A stretch of DNA of 62,185 nt, from NCBI GenBank assembly GCA_016795385.1, contig JAEUHI010000063.1, forward strand, positions 1 through 62,185. Direction: 5' to 3'. Below the pieces are notes generated by a model that did no database searches, was not told the DNA's origin, and saw only the letters and a program-made list of their open reading frames with translations. Shown piece after piece: positions 26,326 through 34,947 of the stretch. Numbering within the stretch: position 1 is the stretch's first letter; every line of letters begins with the position of its first letter. The position numbers were made by a program, and so were the translations under genes. This DNA is from Verrucomicrobiales bacterium (GTDB lineage: Bacteria; Verrucomicrobiota; Verrucomicrobiia; Verrucomicrobiales; DEV007).

Positions 26326-26736
26326 TCAGGCCGACAGCAGTCCGGCCCAGAGGATGCCGACGTAGGCGGCCTTGGTCGCGATGTGCAGCCACTGATCGGT
26401 GGCAAAGGACGTGCGGCCCTCGCATTTCGCCACGTCGATGGCCCAGTGAAGGATGAATTCAGCCAAAGCGAGGACCGCGCTGCCGCTGATGACCCAGACA
26501 AAACCTGCGTGGATGAGGCAATGGGCGCTCATCAGGTAGACCCAGAGATTCGCCGGGCAGACCTTCCCGTCCGCGAGCGGGGGTGGGGGCGCGTTGCGGT
26601 TCTTCCCGCGGGAAAGGAAATCTCCCTGCAACGGGAAGTCGGCGAAGGCGTGACCGATCGTGAAGGCGAAGAGCAGAACGAGCGCCGACATCACTCCGGT
26701 GGGAGCGCCGAAAGGAATGGTCAGGGGCTCGAACAT
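26326..26736 (-). CDS. DUF3307 domain-containing membrane protein
   Basis: 136 aa with about four hydrophobic segments. Family features include HAFADFPLQGDFLSRGKN, LMSAHCLIHAGFVW, HWAIDVAKCEGRTSF and the C-terminal DQWLHIATKAAYVGIL. DUF3307 proteins are small integral membrane proteins of unknown function, sometimes associated with phages. Same strand as its neighbours. Confidence 0.8.
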   Translation of the reverse strand: MFEPLTIPFGAPTGVMSALVLLFAFTIGHAFADFPLQGDFLSRGKNRNAPPPPLADGKVCPANLWVYLMSAHCLIHAGFVWVISGSAVLALAEFILHWAIDVAKCEGRTSFATDQWLHIATKAAYVGILWAGLLSA

Positions 26737-26795
26737 GGGTCAGGAGGAAACGACTTCGGTTCGCACGGCCGGCAGCCCGGGCTGCCTCAAGAGAA

Positions 26796-27257
26796 TCAGA
26801 AGGAATCGAACATCGCCTCGCGGGCCATGGCCACCTTCTCGTTCGTCTTGCGGAGACGCTTGCTCAATTGGGTCGCGACATTCACGAGGAGCCGTGCCGC
26901 CGTGCGGGGATGGGCTTCGAGGTACTGCTCGAGACGGGCGCGGTCGATGCGCCACACTTCGGAAAAGGACTTGCTGACGACGCTGGCGCTCGCGTTGCCG
27001 GGGTCGAACATGTTGATCTCGCCGATCGTGTCGCCGGTCTTGAGGGTGCCGAGGAGCACCGGGCGACCGGTCACGACGGTCTGCACATGGAAGGTGCCCG
27101 AGATGACCATGAAGAGGGCGTCCTGCTTGTGGCCTTCCTCGATCAGCACCTCGCCATCGTTGAGAGGGATGAATTCCCCGAAATTTCCGAGTTGGGTCCG
27201 CTCTTCGATATCGAAGTCCGTGGCGAAGCCCATTTCGGGGAGGATGGCGTTTGACAT
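26796..27257 (-). CDS. Cyclic nucleotide-binding domain protein (no DNA-binding domain)
   Basis: About 153 aa from 27257 (MSNAILPEMGFATDFDIEE). A single CRP/FNR-type cNMP beta-roll is visible: FGEFIPLNDGEVLIEEGH, ALFMVISGTFHV, LLGTLKTGDTIGEINMF. The phosphate-binding-cassette region reads GEINMFDPGNASASV, lacking the Arg-Ala-Ala signature of true cAMP binders. The ligand may therefore differ or be absent. The C-terminal helix ends without a helix-turn-helix, so it is not a CRP-type transcription factor. It probably works by protein contact. Confidence 0.8.
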   Translation of the reverse strand: MSNAILPEMGFATDFDIEERTQLGNFGEFIPLNDGEVLIEEGHKQDALFMVISGTFHVQTVVTGRPVLLGTLKTGDTIGEINMFDPGNASASVVSKSFSEVWRIDRARLEQYLEAHPRTAARLLVNVATQLSKRLRKTNEKVAMAREAMFDSF

Positions 27258-27315
27258 GCGGGGATCGGGTCTGGAGAGGTGGGTGGGTAAAAACGCGGAA
27301 TCTTCGGGAGAGGGA

Positions 27316-27501
27316 TCAGTATTGACCACTCATCATCCCCGGCATGCCGGCCTGGCCTTCCCAAGGGGCGGGCATGTTGTGGGGCATGCTGCTGAGGCGC
27401 TCACCCTGCGGCTTCGGGCCGCTATCGGTCGATTCGCAGGAGACAAGGCCGAGCACCGCCAGCGCGAGCGCAGGGAGCAGGAGGAGGGTGGAGAGCTTCA
27501 T
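27316..27501 (-). CDS. Small lipoprotein (61 aa)
   Basis: MKLSTLLLLPALALAVLGLV then SC gives a signal peptide with lipobox (Cys 22). The 39-residue mature part is Gly/Pro/Met-rich (NMPAPWEGQAGMPGMMSGQY). It sits tightly between the coiled-coil gene and the cNMP-domain gene on the same strand, so it is likely part of the same transcript. Function unknown. Confidence 0.65.
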   Translation of the reverse strand: MKLSTLLLLPALALAVLGLVSCESTDSGPKPQGERLSSMPHNMPAPWEGQAGMPGMMSGQY

Positions 27502-27528
27502 GGAGATCGCCTGGGAGAAGAATCCGGA

Positions 27529-28320
27529 TCACTGGGCACCTTCGAAGATCACCTTGTCGCCGGGCTGCACTTCGATGCCGCTCACGAGCGAGTCGTCGAC
27601 GATGTCGGCGACGGTGACGGTGTCTTCGAGATTCACGATGCGGAGGCGGGCGATGCGGGTGTTGCCGCGCTTCACGAGAAGGGACGATTCAGGAGTGACG
27701 CCATGGGCGCGGCCGGCGTTGACCATCACGAAATCCCACTCCCGGTTCACCGCGATGACCGTCGCCATGAGACCGTTCAGAGCGAGGCGCTGCGCCCGCT
27801 GCATCTGATAATTTTCCTCTTCCTTCACCTTGGCCACCTGCACTTGCTTGGCTTGGGCCGCTCCACCGAGCTGGGTGTTCAACTCCGTCTTCTTCGCCTG
27901 TTGTGTGGTGAGGGTGTCCTTCAGCATCGTCAGGTTCATCTGGAGGTCTTCGGAGCTCTTGATGTTGCCATCGGGGAAGACCTTTTGAATGGCAAGGTCG
28001 ATTTCCTTCTTCTCGATCTCCACCTTTTGCAGCTCTGCGGTGAGCTCTTCGACGGCGCGTTGCACCATCTTCAGCTTCTGCTCGGACTCGGCGACAGCGG
28101 CGGAGGCCTGGTTGCGGGTGTCTTTCGCCTGGGTCTCTTTCTCGGTCGCGTCGTCTTTCTTGTCCTCGGCTTCGCCAAGTTTGGCGGTGACTTCGGTGAC
28201 CTGGGCCTTTAGACCGGTCAATTCCGAGATGACACCTTCGAGATCCTTTTTGTTGAGGACGCCCACGACCGCAGCGCCCAGCATGGCGAATCCGGCCAGA
28301 ATCATGACAAACTTTTTCAT
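27529..28320 (-). CDS. Membrane-anchored coiled-coil protein with C-terminal beta domain (paralogue 2)
   Basis: 263 aa. One N-terminal membrane helix (MKKFVMILAGFAMLGAAVVG) is followed by long coiled coils at about 25-165 (Glu/Lys/Gln-rich heptads). The compact C-terminal domain (about 180-263) contains WDFVMVNAGRAHGVTPESSL, RIARLRIVNLEDTVTVADIV and VQPGDKVIF. The same order (helix, coiled coil, W-x-F-V-x-V strand, Gly-Val turn, GD-V end) occurs in the next gene upstream, so the two are paralogues. The domain resembles FlgT_C/MreC-like beta barrels in outline only. Probably periplasm-facing; function unknown. Confidence 0.7.
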   Translation of the reverse strand: MKKFVMILAGFAMLGAAVVGVLNKKDLEGVISELTGLKAQVTEVTAKLGEAEDKKDDATEKETQAKDTRNQASAAVAESEQKLKMVQRAVEELTAELQKVEIEKKEIDLAIQKVFPDGNIKSSEDLQMNLTMLKDTLTTQQAKKTELNTQLGGAAQAKQVQVAKVKEEENYQMQRAQRLALNGLMATVIAVNREWDFVMVNAGRAHGVTPESSLLVKRGNTRIARLRIVNLEDTVTVADIVDDSLVSGIEVQPGDKVIFEGAQ

Positions 28321-28366
28321 TTCAAGGAAAGGGTGGAGGTTCTTGCGGGAACGGAAGATTCACGGA

Positions 28367-29530
28367 TTACTGGAACGGATCGGGAGCGGCGGGAGCAGCC
28401 GGAGCTGCGGGCGCGGCAGGGGCTGCACCAGGCGCGGCCGGGGCACCGAACGGATCGGGTGTGGCAGGTGCGGCGGGGGCTGCACCAGGAGCAGCCGGGG
28501 CACCGAACGGATCGGGAGCGGCAGGTGCGGCGGGAGCTGCGCCAGGAGCGGCCGGGGCACCGAACGGATCGGGAGCAGCCGGAGCAGCCGGGGCCATGCC
28601 ACCTCCGCCGAACGGATCGGGAGCGGCCGGAGCCGCCGGAGCCATGCCACCACCACCAAACGGATCGGGGGCGGCGGGAGCAGCCGGGGCGGCTCCATCG
28701 GCCGCCGGAGCACCGGGCGCGGCGGCATTGGTCGAGGCCGGGATCACCGCAGGGGTGACGGTGCGGACGGTCTTCACCACGGTATCACCGACCTGCACCC
28801 GCTGACCGGGGGCCAGGGATCCGGGCACGATTTCGGCGATGGATTGGCTGGCCTCCACCGAGGTGACAAGGAGTCGGCAGATCGGCTGGCCACGGCGATA
28901 GACATCCATCTGGGCGCGATTCACGACACCCTGATCGTTGCCGCCGGCGACGACGACAAAACCCCACTGGTTGTAAGCGTTCTTGATCTGGCTCTGGAAT
29001 TCACCGCGGATCACGCCCGCCTCCTGATCGACCCGGAGGGCCGCGAGTTCGGCGGCGACTTTCTCAAGACGATCACGCTCCACCTGGGCGGCGGCGACGG
29101 CCCCTTCGAGCTGGGCCACTTCGATTTCGGCCTCTTCGATCTGGGTGCGGATCTGCCGCATTTCCTTGTTGATGGCTTCCACCGCGGCGATGTCGGTACC
29201 GAGGGCCTTGGCTTTCTCCAGATCGGCTTTGGCGGTCTCGAGATTGGCCTGCTGCGCCTTCTGATTGGCTTCGGCTTCGAGGACCTTGGAATCGAGATCC
29301 ACCTTGGCGGTCTGCAGGGTCGAGGCTTCGTCCGTCAACGTCTGGATGGATTGCTCGAGCTGGGTGATCTCCATGTTCGTCTTCTCAAGCGAGGCGGTAC
29401 GATCGGCGAGCGTTTGTTTCTCGACTTCGATGTCGGCCTGCTTCTGACGGAATAAGCCCATGTTGTCGTAGCTCAGATAGAGGGCTCCTCCGAGGACGAC
29501 GGATGCGATGACTAACAATACCTTCCACAT
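28367..29530 (-). CDS. Membrane-anchored coiled-coil protein with beta domain and Ala/Pro-rich tail (paralogue 1)
   Basis: 387 aa. An N-terminal membrane helix (MWKVLLVIASVVLGGALYLS) is followed by a coiled coil at about 28-170 and a beta domain at about 175-255 (WGFVVVAGGNDQGVVNRAQM, then CRLLVTSVEASQSIAEIV, then GQRVQVGDTVV). The tail from about 265 is built from repeats of APAAPAAPDPFG with GGGGM or APAAPGA linkers, ending DPFQ. The tail is probably disordered and may be an interaction or length-variable region. First gene of a likely operon with its paralogue and the small lipoprotein. Confidence 0.7.
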   Translation of the reverse strand: MWKVLLVIASVVLGGALYLSYDNMGLFRQKQADIEVEKQTLADRTASLEKTNMEITQLEQSIQTLTDEASTLQTAKVDLDSKVLEAEANQKAQQANLETAKADLEKAKALGTDIAAVEAINKEMRQIRTQIEEAEIEVAQLEGAVAAAQVERDRLEKVAAELAALRVDQEAGVIRGEFQSQIKNAYNQWGFVVVAGGNDQGVVNRAQMDVYRRGQPICRLLVTSVEASQSIAEIVPGSLAPGQRVQVGDTVVKTVRTVTPAVIPASTNAAAPGAPAADGAAPAAPAAPDPFGGGGMAPAAPAAPDPFGGGGMAPAAPAAPDPFGAPAAPGAAPAAPAAPDPFGAPAAPGAAPAAPATPDPFGAPAAPGAAPAAPAAPAAPAAPDPFQ

Positions 29531-29552
29531 GGGGTCTGCGTGTTGATGTGAA

Positions 29553-29580
29553 CGTGTAAAAGCGTGTTTCGGGAAGTCAA
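29553..29580 (-). promoter_or_regulatory. Candidate promoter of the coiled-coil operon
   Basis: On the minus strand, TTGACT (complement of 29575-29580) and TACACG (complement of 29553-29558) are spaced by 16 bp and lie 22 bp before the start codon at 29530. The -35 matches 5 of 6 consensus bases; the -10 is weak. Confidence 0.35.
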
Positions 29581-29705
29581 CCTAGCGAGCGGGCTTCTCA
29601 AAAACAACTCCAAAATTTTGACTCTCGGCCACAATTGAAAACTTTTTGTACTAAAACAAGCACGATCTGCTGAAAAATGACGAAGATTTCGATTCGGTCC
29701 GGATC

Positions 29706-30791
29706 TTAGGCCTTCAGATCGAGGCCGTCACGCAAATTGCCATAAAGATCGAGGGCGCGGCGGTACGGAGCGCCCAAGGGAGGGAGGGGGGCGGAGGCGC
29801 GAAAGGGAAACCACGCGCCACCTTCCGAAGAGGACCGGGCCGGTCGCCAGAGCGGGGAGGGGGCATGGACGAGCAAGGTCACGCGGTAGCGGGTGATGGT
29901 GTAGTCGAAGCGGAGCATCTCGGTCAGATCGGCCGCCTCCTCCGCGGAGATTTCCGGCAGACGCCAAAGACCGCGACGCCGCGAGCCGGATTCCTGGCAA
30001 AGGTAAATCTCACCGCTCCGTTCGGCGAGGATGACGTGCTCGACCCTTTTGGTGATCGCCGCCGGCTTTGTTTTGACCGGCAGGGTTTCGGCAAGTCCCC
30101 CGTGGTCGGCGAGGCAGTGGCCGCGGACCGGACACGAGGGGCAATCCGGTTTACCCGGGCGACAGATCCGCTGTCCGAGCTCCATCAGGGCCGAGTTGTG
30201 GGTGGCGGGATCCTCGCGGTCGAGGAGCGCTTCCGCCCAATCCCAGAGGATCTTCAAGCCGCCCGGCGAATTGATCGCTTCCTCGAGTGCGAGGACCCGG
30301 GCGAGGACACGACCCACGTTGCCGTCCACGAGGGGCACGGCCTGCCCGTAGGCGAAGCTGAGGACCGCGCCCACGGTGTAACGCCCGACTCCAGGGAGCG
30401 ACAGGGCCGTCGCGGGATCGTCGGGAAAATGTCCGCGATACTCCTCGGTGATGATCTTTGCGGCGCGATGCAGGTTTCTCGCCCTATTATAATACCCGAG
30501 TCCCTCCCAGAGCTTCAGCACCGCTTCCTCCTCCGCGGCCGCGAGGGTCGACCAGTCGGGGAAGGCCCGCAGCCATCGGTCGTAGTATCCCCGCCCGAGC
30601 ACGGTCGCGATCTGGGTCTGCTGCAACATCAGCTCCGAGACGAGGATGGCATATGGGTCGCGGGTGCGGCGCCAGGGGTAATCCTTGGCCTCGGCCCGGA
30701 ACCAGTCCCCGAGCGATCGCTGGAATCCGGCCACGGCCGTCGGACCGCCCATGCGGGACGGCGCATCAGGGGGCAAGGGGGAGGAACTCAT
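29706..30791 (-). CDS. mutY: A/G-specific adenine DNA glycosylase MutY
   Basis: About 361 aa from 30791 (MSSSPLPPDAPSRMGG). MutY removes adenine opposite 8-oxoguanine. The fold markers are DYPWRRTRDPYAILVSEL and MLQQTQ; the helix-hairpin-helix is LPGVGRYTVGAVL; the catalytic Asp is in VDGNVGRVLARVL. The [4Fe-4S] loop is C-x6-C-x2-C-x5-C (CRPGKPDCPSCPVRGHC). A NUDIX-like C-terminal domain (about 250-361) recognises the lesion base. Divergent from the HU gene. Confidence 0.95.
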   Translation of the reverse strand: MSSSPLPPDAPSRMGGPTAVAGFQRSLGDWFRAEAKDYPWRRTRDPYAILVSELMLQQTQIATVLGRGYYDRWLRAFPDWSTLAAAEEEAVLKLWEGLGYYNRARNLHRAAKIITEEYRGHFPDDPATALSLPGVGRYTVGAVLSFAYGQAVPLVDGNVGRVLARVLALEEAINSPGGLKILWDWAEALLDREDPATHNSALMELGQRICRPGKPDCPSCPVRGHCLADHGGLAETLPVKTKPAAITKRVEHVILAERSGEIYLCQESGSRRRGLWRLPEISAEEAADLTEMLRFDYTITRYRVTLLVHAPSPLWRPARSSSEGGAWFPFRASAPLPPLGAPYRRALDLYGNLRDGLDLKA

Positions 30792-31035
30792 GCACGAGGA
30801 AGGTCGAAAAAAGCGATCGAGGATACGCCAGGAGGCCTTTTCCGGGACGAAAAACACCGTCGATCCACATTTCTTGAAAGTTCGGCATGAAACTGGCTAC
30901 GGAAAATTTCGGCGGAACTCTCTCCTATCGAGGCGGTTTCGTCACTCATTGAGAATCAAATTCATCGAAAGAACGATTGCGTATTGACGGTGAGTTAACA
31001 GATTAGACCGACCAACCACTTCGAAAAGCAGAGCA

Positions 31036-31338
31036 ATGGCCACCATCACCAAACGGGATCTTGTCATCCGGATCAGCAACGAGACGGGTCTGACCCAGCA
31101 GGAAGTCTTCAGCGTCGTGCAGTGCTTCATCGAGGAAGTCACCACCTGTCTGGCGGCGAATGACGACGTCGTCCTCCGCAATTTCGGAGCCTTCCAAGTC
31201 ACCAAGACGAAACCGAAGATCGGACGGAATCCGAACAAGCCCGATTCCGCCGTGCCGATCCCGGCCCGTGCCGTCGTGAAGTTCAAGCCCGGCAAAGAGC
31301 TGAAGGAGCGGGTCGCCAAGGTGCTTCCCGAACTCTGA
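31036..31338 (+). CDS. HU/IHF family DNA-binding protein
   Basis: 100 aa. The opening ATITKRDLVIRISNETGLTQ forms the helical dimer core. The beta-arm segment NFGAFQVTKTKPKIGRNP followed by IPARAVVKFKPGKELKE is the typical minor-groove-binding part. The Pro of the arm tip is retained (GRNPNKPDSAVPIP). It bends DNA and organises the nucleoid. I cannot tell HU from IHF by eye. The preceding AT-rich stretch (about 30940-31010) contains TTGACG and probably the promoter. Confidence 0.92.
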   Translation: MATITKRDLVIRISNETGLTQQEVFSVVQCFIEEVTTCLAANDDVVLRNFGAFQVTKTKPKIGRNPNKPDSAVPIPARAVVKFKPGKELKERVAKVLPEL

Positions 31339-31539
31339 GGAATCCCGGGGAGACGCCGGAAAACCAGGCTGCTTGCTCGACCTTTCGTGCGCAACGCACG
31401 GGCTGTGGCGTCCCCGCGGGGGAAGCCGGCCACCCCTGTTTTCTCCTTGCGGCTTTCGGGCGCTTGACTTACAAATGCCGCTCTCTTTCGCGGGGCCTGT
31501 AGGAGCCCTGTGTTTTTTGAACCTCCGTCGACGAATCCC

Positions 31540-32802
31540 ATGGCCAAAAAAGCAGCCACGAAGAAAGCTCCCTCGAAGAAGCCGGTCGCCACGAAGAAAG
31601 CCCCTGCGGCCAAGAAGCCGGCTTCTCCCGTGAAGAAAGCTGCGGCCAAAAAGCCCGCTCCTGCCAAAAAGCCCGCTCCTGCGAAAAAGGTGGCACCGGC
31701 CAAGAAGGCTCCCGTGAAGAAGGCGGCCGCCAAACCCGCTCCCAAGAAAGCGGCCCCCGCCAAACCGGTGAAGAAGGCTGCTCCCGCGAAGAAACCCGCC
31801 GCCAAGGCTCCCGCGAAAAAAGCCCCGGCCGCCAAAGGCAAGAGCGCTCCCGCAAAACCCGCGGTGAAACCTTCGGCGAAAACCCCTTCAAAACCGGCTG
31901 CAAAAAAAGCCGCACCGGCCAAACCTGCCGCGAAGCCGAAAGCTGCCGCCAAACCGGCTCCCAAGCCCGCGCCCAAAGCACCCGTGAAACCGGTCGCCAA
32001 ACCGGCCGCCAAACCCGCTCCCGCCAAGGCTCCCGAGAAAAAGGCGGCTCCCGCCGCTCCGAAAGCTCCCGCCAAGGCTGAAGCCTCCAAGCCGGCTCCT
32101 GCGCCCGCTCCCAAGGCGGCGCCCGCAAAGCCGGCTCCCGCCCCTTCCCCAACCAAAAGTGAGACCGTCGCGCCCGCGCCCGCACCGGCGAAGGGCGAAC
32201 CCGTCAAAACGGCCTCCAAGAATTCCTCCTCCGCACCCGTGAAAATCCCACCCAAGAAGAGACTGCCCGTCAAGCGGCGACCCTTGTTCGCCCACCTCAC
32301 CAACCACGCCCCCGTTGTTCCCTCCGCCGAAGCCAAGGAAAAGCCCAAGAAGCTTTCCCCCGCCTTCCTCAAGGCCCAGCGTCAGCGCCTCCTCGATCTG
32401 CGTGATTCCCTCGTCGATCAGATGTCCGGCGTCGCCCGCGATGCCATCCGCGGCGAGGACGGGGATTCGTCCGCCTTCGGCATGCACCAGGCCGATGCCG
32501 GCAGCGATTCCTACGATCGCGATTTCGCCCTCAACATCCTCTCGCAGGAACAAAACGCCCTCTACGAGATCGAGGAAGCGCTCGTGCGCATCGATTCCGG
32601 CGAGTATGGCGTCTGCCAAGGATCGGGAGAATTGATCCCCCAGGCCCGCCTCGAGGCCATCCCTTTCGCCCGTTGTACGGTCGAGTACCAGGAGAAGCTC
32701 GATCAGGAGCAAACCATTGGAAATTACCGCACTCCGGTCACTTCCCTCTTCGGTCTCGAGGAGAAGGAAGTCTCCAAACCCTCCGACGAGGACGAGGATT
32801 AA
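31540..32802 (+). CDS. TraR/DksA-family protein with histone H1-like Lys/Ala/Pro-rich N-terminus
   Basis: About 420 aa from 31540 (MAKKAATKKAPSKKPVATKK). Residues 1 to about 265 are almost entirely Lys, Ala and Pro in AKKPA-type repeats, like eukaryotic H1 tails and bacterial HctB/AlgP-type proteins. From about 280 a DksA-like domain appears: a coiled coil (SPAFLKAQRQRLLDLRDSLV), QADAGSDSYDRDFALNILS, then YGVCQGSGELIPQARLEAIP and FARCTVEYQ. The usual zinc finger has two CxxC pairs; here each pair keeps only the first Cys (CQGS and CTVE), so zinc binding is doubtful. It could bind DNA through the tail and RNA polymerase through the coiled coil. Just upstream of rpmG and rpsR. Confidence 0.85.
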   Translation: MAKKAATKKAPSKKPVATKKAPAAKKPASPVKKAAAKKPAPAKKPAPAKKVAPAKKAPVKKAAAKPAPKKAAPAKPVKKAAPAKKPAAKAPAKKAPAAKGKSAPAKPAVKPSAKTPSKPAAKKAAPAKPAAKPKAAAKPAPKPAPKAPVKPVAKPAAKPAPAKAPEKKAAPAAPKAPAKAEASKPAPAPAPKAAPAKPAPAPSPTKSETVAPAPAPAKGEPVKTASKNSSSAPVKIPPKKRLPVKRRPLFAHLTNHAPVVPSAEAKEKPKKLSPAFLKAQRQRLLDLRDSLVDQMSGVARDAIRGEDGDSSAFGMHQADAGSDSYDRDFALNILSQEQNALYEIEEALVRIDSGEYGVCQGSGELIPQARLEAIPFARCTVEYQEKLDQEQTIGNYRTPVTSLFGLEEKEVSKPSDEDED

Positions 32803-32877
32803 AAAAATTATCGGTTGAGATTCCCGGGGGATGCCTTACATTCCCCGCCCTCGCGAAACACTCCACTCATTTTTCCC

Positions 32878-33051
32878 ATGCCCAGAGAAGTCATCATTCT
32901 TGAATGCACCGAGGCCAAGGCGGAAGGCGGTCGTCCCTCCATCTACGTCACCTCGCGCAACAAAAAGAGCCTCCGTACTCCGGGCCGTCTGGAGAAAGTG
33001 AAGTTCAATCCCTACCTCAAGCGCCGCACCCTCCACCGCGAGAAGCGCTGA
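32878..33051 (+). CDS. rpmG: 50S ribosomal protein bL33
   Basis: 57 aa (MPREVIILECTEAKAEGG). The typical ending RTPGRLEKVKFNPYLKRRTL is present. The zinc-binding cysteine pairs are missing and only one Cys remains, so this is a zinc-independent form. Followed 22 bp later by rpsR; the two are probably one unit. Confidence 0.93.
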   Translation: MPREVIILECTEAKAEGGRPSIYVTSRNKKSLRTPGRLEKVKFNPYLKRRTLHREKR

Positions 33052-33073
33052 TATCCCCTATCTTTCAGACATC

Positions 33074-33310
33074 ATGGGCCCGAAAACCGAACAGAGAGCG
33101 ATCAACTTCCGCCGCGCCAACCGGCGCATGCCCCGCCGTCGTTTCGACATCCCGGCGGAGAAGGTGAATTACCTCAATCCCGACTTCCTCAAGAACTTCA
33201 CGACCGAGTCGGGCAAGATCTACGCCCGCCGCACTACCGGTGTCTCCGCGAAGCTTCATCGCAAGATCACCCGTGAGATCAAGCGCGCCCGCGCCCTCAA
33301 TCTCATGTGA
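33074..33310 (+). CDS. rpsR: 30S ribosomal protein bS18
   Basis: 78 aa. The S18 core is evident: FDIPAEKVNYLNPDFLKNF, then GKIYARRTTGVSAKLHRKIT and REIKRARALNLM. It forms the small-subunit platform with bS6. Ends the rpmG-rpsR unit, followed by an intrinsic terminator. Confidence 0.95.
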   Translation: MGPKTEQRAINFRRANRRMPRRRFDIPAEKVNYLNPDFLKNFTTESGKIYARRTTGVSAKLHRKITREIKRARALNLM

Positions 33311-33341
33311 TCCGGGCTTTCGCCCTTCAAAAGTTTACCGC

Positions 33342-33377
33342 ACAGGGTTAGGTTCACCACCTAACCCTGTTTGCTTT
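33342..33377 (+). terminator. Rho-independent terminator after rpsR
   Basis: A perfect 12-bp stem, ACAGGGTTAGGT with ACCTAACCCTGT around loop TCACC, is followed by TTGCTTT. It ends 13 bp before the SRAP gene start. Confidence 0.8.
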
Positions 33378-33390
33378 GGGGGAGACGGTC

Positions 33391-34029
33391 ATGTGCAATC
33401 TTTACGACATCGGACCGGCCCGTCATCGTCGCGGCGATGATTGGGAGGACGCGATCGCCTCCGTTCTCGGCTCGCTCGCCCGGAGACACGGCATCCGCAA
33501 GACCGATCCCGCGCCGGTGCTGCGTGTCGGCCGCTCGAATGCCGCCTCTCCGACCGCCAGCCTCATGCGCTGGGGGTTCGAGCGCGATTTCAATGCCGCG
33601 GTGAACAACGCGCGCCTCGACAAGCTCGACGGACCTTGGGCTCCGGCGTGGCGGGAAAAACGCCGCTGTCTCATCCCTCTCTCGGCCTGGTATGAATGGC
33701 ATGGACCGACCGGCCGCAAGCAGACCTTTGCCTTCGAATCACCCGACGGTGCCTGGCTCTGGGCCGCCGGATTGTGGGAGGATGGGAAGTCCGGTCCCGC
33801 CTTCAGCATGATCACGCGTCCCGCCGCCGCGGATCTCGCTTTCGTACACGACCGCATGCCCGCGATTCTTCCCCCGGAGGCTCTGGCCCGGTACCTGACC
33901 GACGAGGATCCCCGCGATCTTGTCGCCACGGCCGTAGTGCCGGTGAAAGTCTTTCGTTGTCACAATCCCTTGCTCAAGATCGCGCAGCACCGCGGGCCCG
34001 AGCCGATCGAGATGCTGCCGGGATTCTGA
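33391..34029 (+). CDS. SOS response-associated peptidase (SRAP; YedK/HMCES family)
   Basis: 212 aa. The start at 33391 puts Cys at position 2 (MCNLYDIG), as required: after Met removal it forms a thiazolidine crosslink with abasic sites in single-stranded DNA. Other key residues are visible: Asn in VNNARLDKLDGPWAPAW, Glu in LSAWYEWHGP, and His in VHDRMPAILPPE. All four functional positions appear intact. It shields abasic sites at replication forks. Confidence 0.92.
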   Translation: MCNLYDIGPARHRRGDDWEDAIASVLGSLARRHGIRKTDPAPVLRVGRSNAASPTASLMRWGFERDFNAAVNNARLDKLDGPWAPAWREKRRCLIPLSAWYEWHGPTGRKQTFAFESPDGAWLWAAGLWEDGKSGPAFSMITRPAAADLAFVHDRMPAILPPEALARYLTDEDPRDLVATAVVPVKVFRCHNPLLKIAQHRGPEPIEMLPGF

Positions 34030-34032
34030 CTC

Positions 34033-34932
34033 TCACGCTCCGGTCCGATCGGCGTGGATCTTCAGGTGCAGCTCGATCAGATCATTGACGACGTGTTTGC
34101 CGAGAAATCGGAAGAAACGTCCCGACCCGTAGCGGCTGCCAAAGACGGTGCGGTTCAGCGAAATCTGCGCCTGACCCGTGACACGCGATCCCTGGGCCGC
34201 GGCGACGAGGGGGAATTCGATCTCGCGCGCGATCCCGCGAAGGGTGAAAACTCCGCGGAGGAGGAAATTCGGCCGCCCCGGAGTGGCTCCCTCGATCGCC
34301 TCGCAGGCGGTCGAGAAGAAGGTGGCCACCGGATGATTGGCCACATCGAAGAAGTCGGTCGTGTGGAGATGCTGGATGAGCAGGCGGTTCATCGCCGCAT
34401 CCGTGATGTCTTCACAGGCGATCGTGTCCATCGCGATCTCAAAGGCGGCCGAGACCAGCTTCCCACCTTCGATCGCGAGCGTGCCCTTCGCGAGAGTGAC
34501 CGTGCCGGAATGGTGATTGAAGAGATTGCGGCCGGTCCAGCGGATCACGCTGTCGTCGATATTCACGGCATAAGTGCCATCGGTCGGGAAGGCGCACTCG
34601 GACACTTCGCCCGAACCTTCGAGGGGCAGGCCTGCCGCGGCGAGAGCATCGAGGCCGCCTTCGAAACACTCCACCGCCCCATAGCCGGCCGCCCGGAGAA
34701 TGCCGGTCGCGGTTTTCGCATCGAGGGAGCCGCCGCCCGCTCCGTAGACGATCAGCGGCGTCGAAGGGTCGGGCACCAGTTCCTTCACGCGATCCGGGAA
34801 AATCATCTCGTAGACACAGGCGTTCAACGAACCCGCAAGCCGCTTCGCCGCGAAAACTTCCTCGGGCAGGACGTGGAGAAGCACGGGCCGTGGCTCCGTG
34901 GCGAGACGTTCTTGGAGTTCTGTCAGGGTCAT
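34033..34932 (-). CDS. Rhodanese-like/YceI domain fusion protein
   Basis: 299 aa. Residues 1 to about 108 form a rhodanese-like domain (RPVLLHVLPEEVFAAKRLAG, LNACVYEMIFPDR, FEGGLDALAAAGLP). The active-site loop reads VYGAGGGSLDAKTA, with no Cys, so sulfur transfer is not expected. Residues about 115-299 are a YceI domain (WTGRNLFNHHSGTVTL, FFDVANHPVATFFST, LRGIAREIEFPL), a lipocalin-like barrel that binds isoprenoid or fatty ligands. No signal peptide, whereas YceI itself is periplasmic. The stop lies 3 bp from the converging SRAP stop. Confidence 0.85.
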   Translation of the reverse strand: MTLTELQERLATEPRPVLLHVLPEEVFAAKRLAGSLNACVYEMIFPDRVKELVPDPSTPLIVYGAGGGSLDAKTATGILRAAGYGAVECFEGGLDALAAAGLPLEGSGEVSECAFPTDGTYAVNIDDSVIRWTGRNLFNHHSGTVTLAKGTLAIEGGKLVSAAFEIAMDTIACEDITDAAMNRLLIQHLHTTDFFDVANHPVATFFSTACEAIEGATPGRPNFLLRGVFTLRGIAREIEFPLVAAAQGSRVTGQAQISLNRTVFGSRYGSGRFFRFLGKHVVNDLIELHLKIHADRTGA

Positions 34933-34947
34933 GGCACGGTGGTTTTG

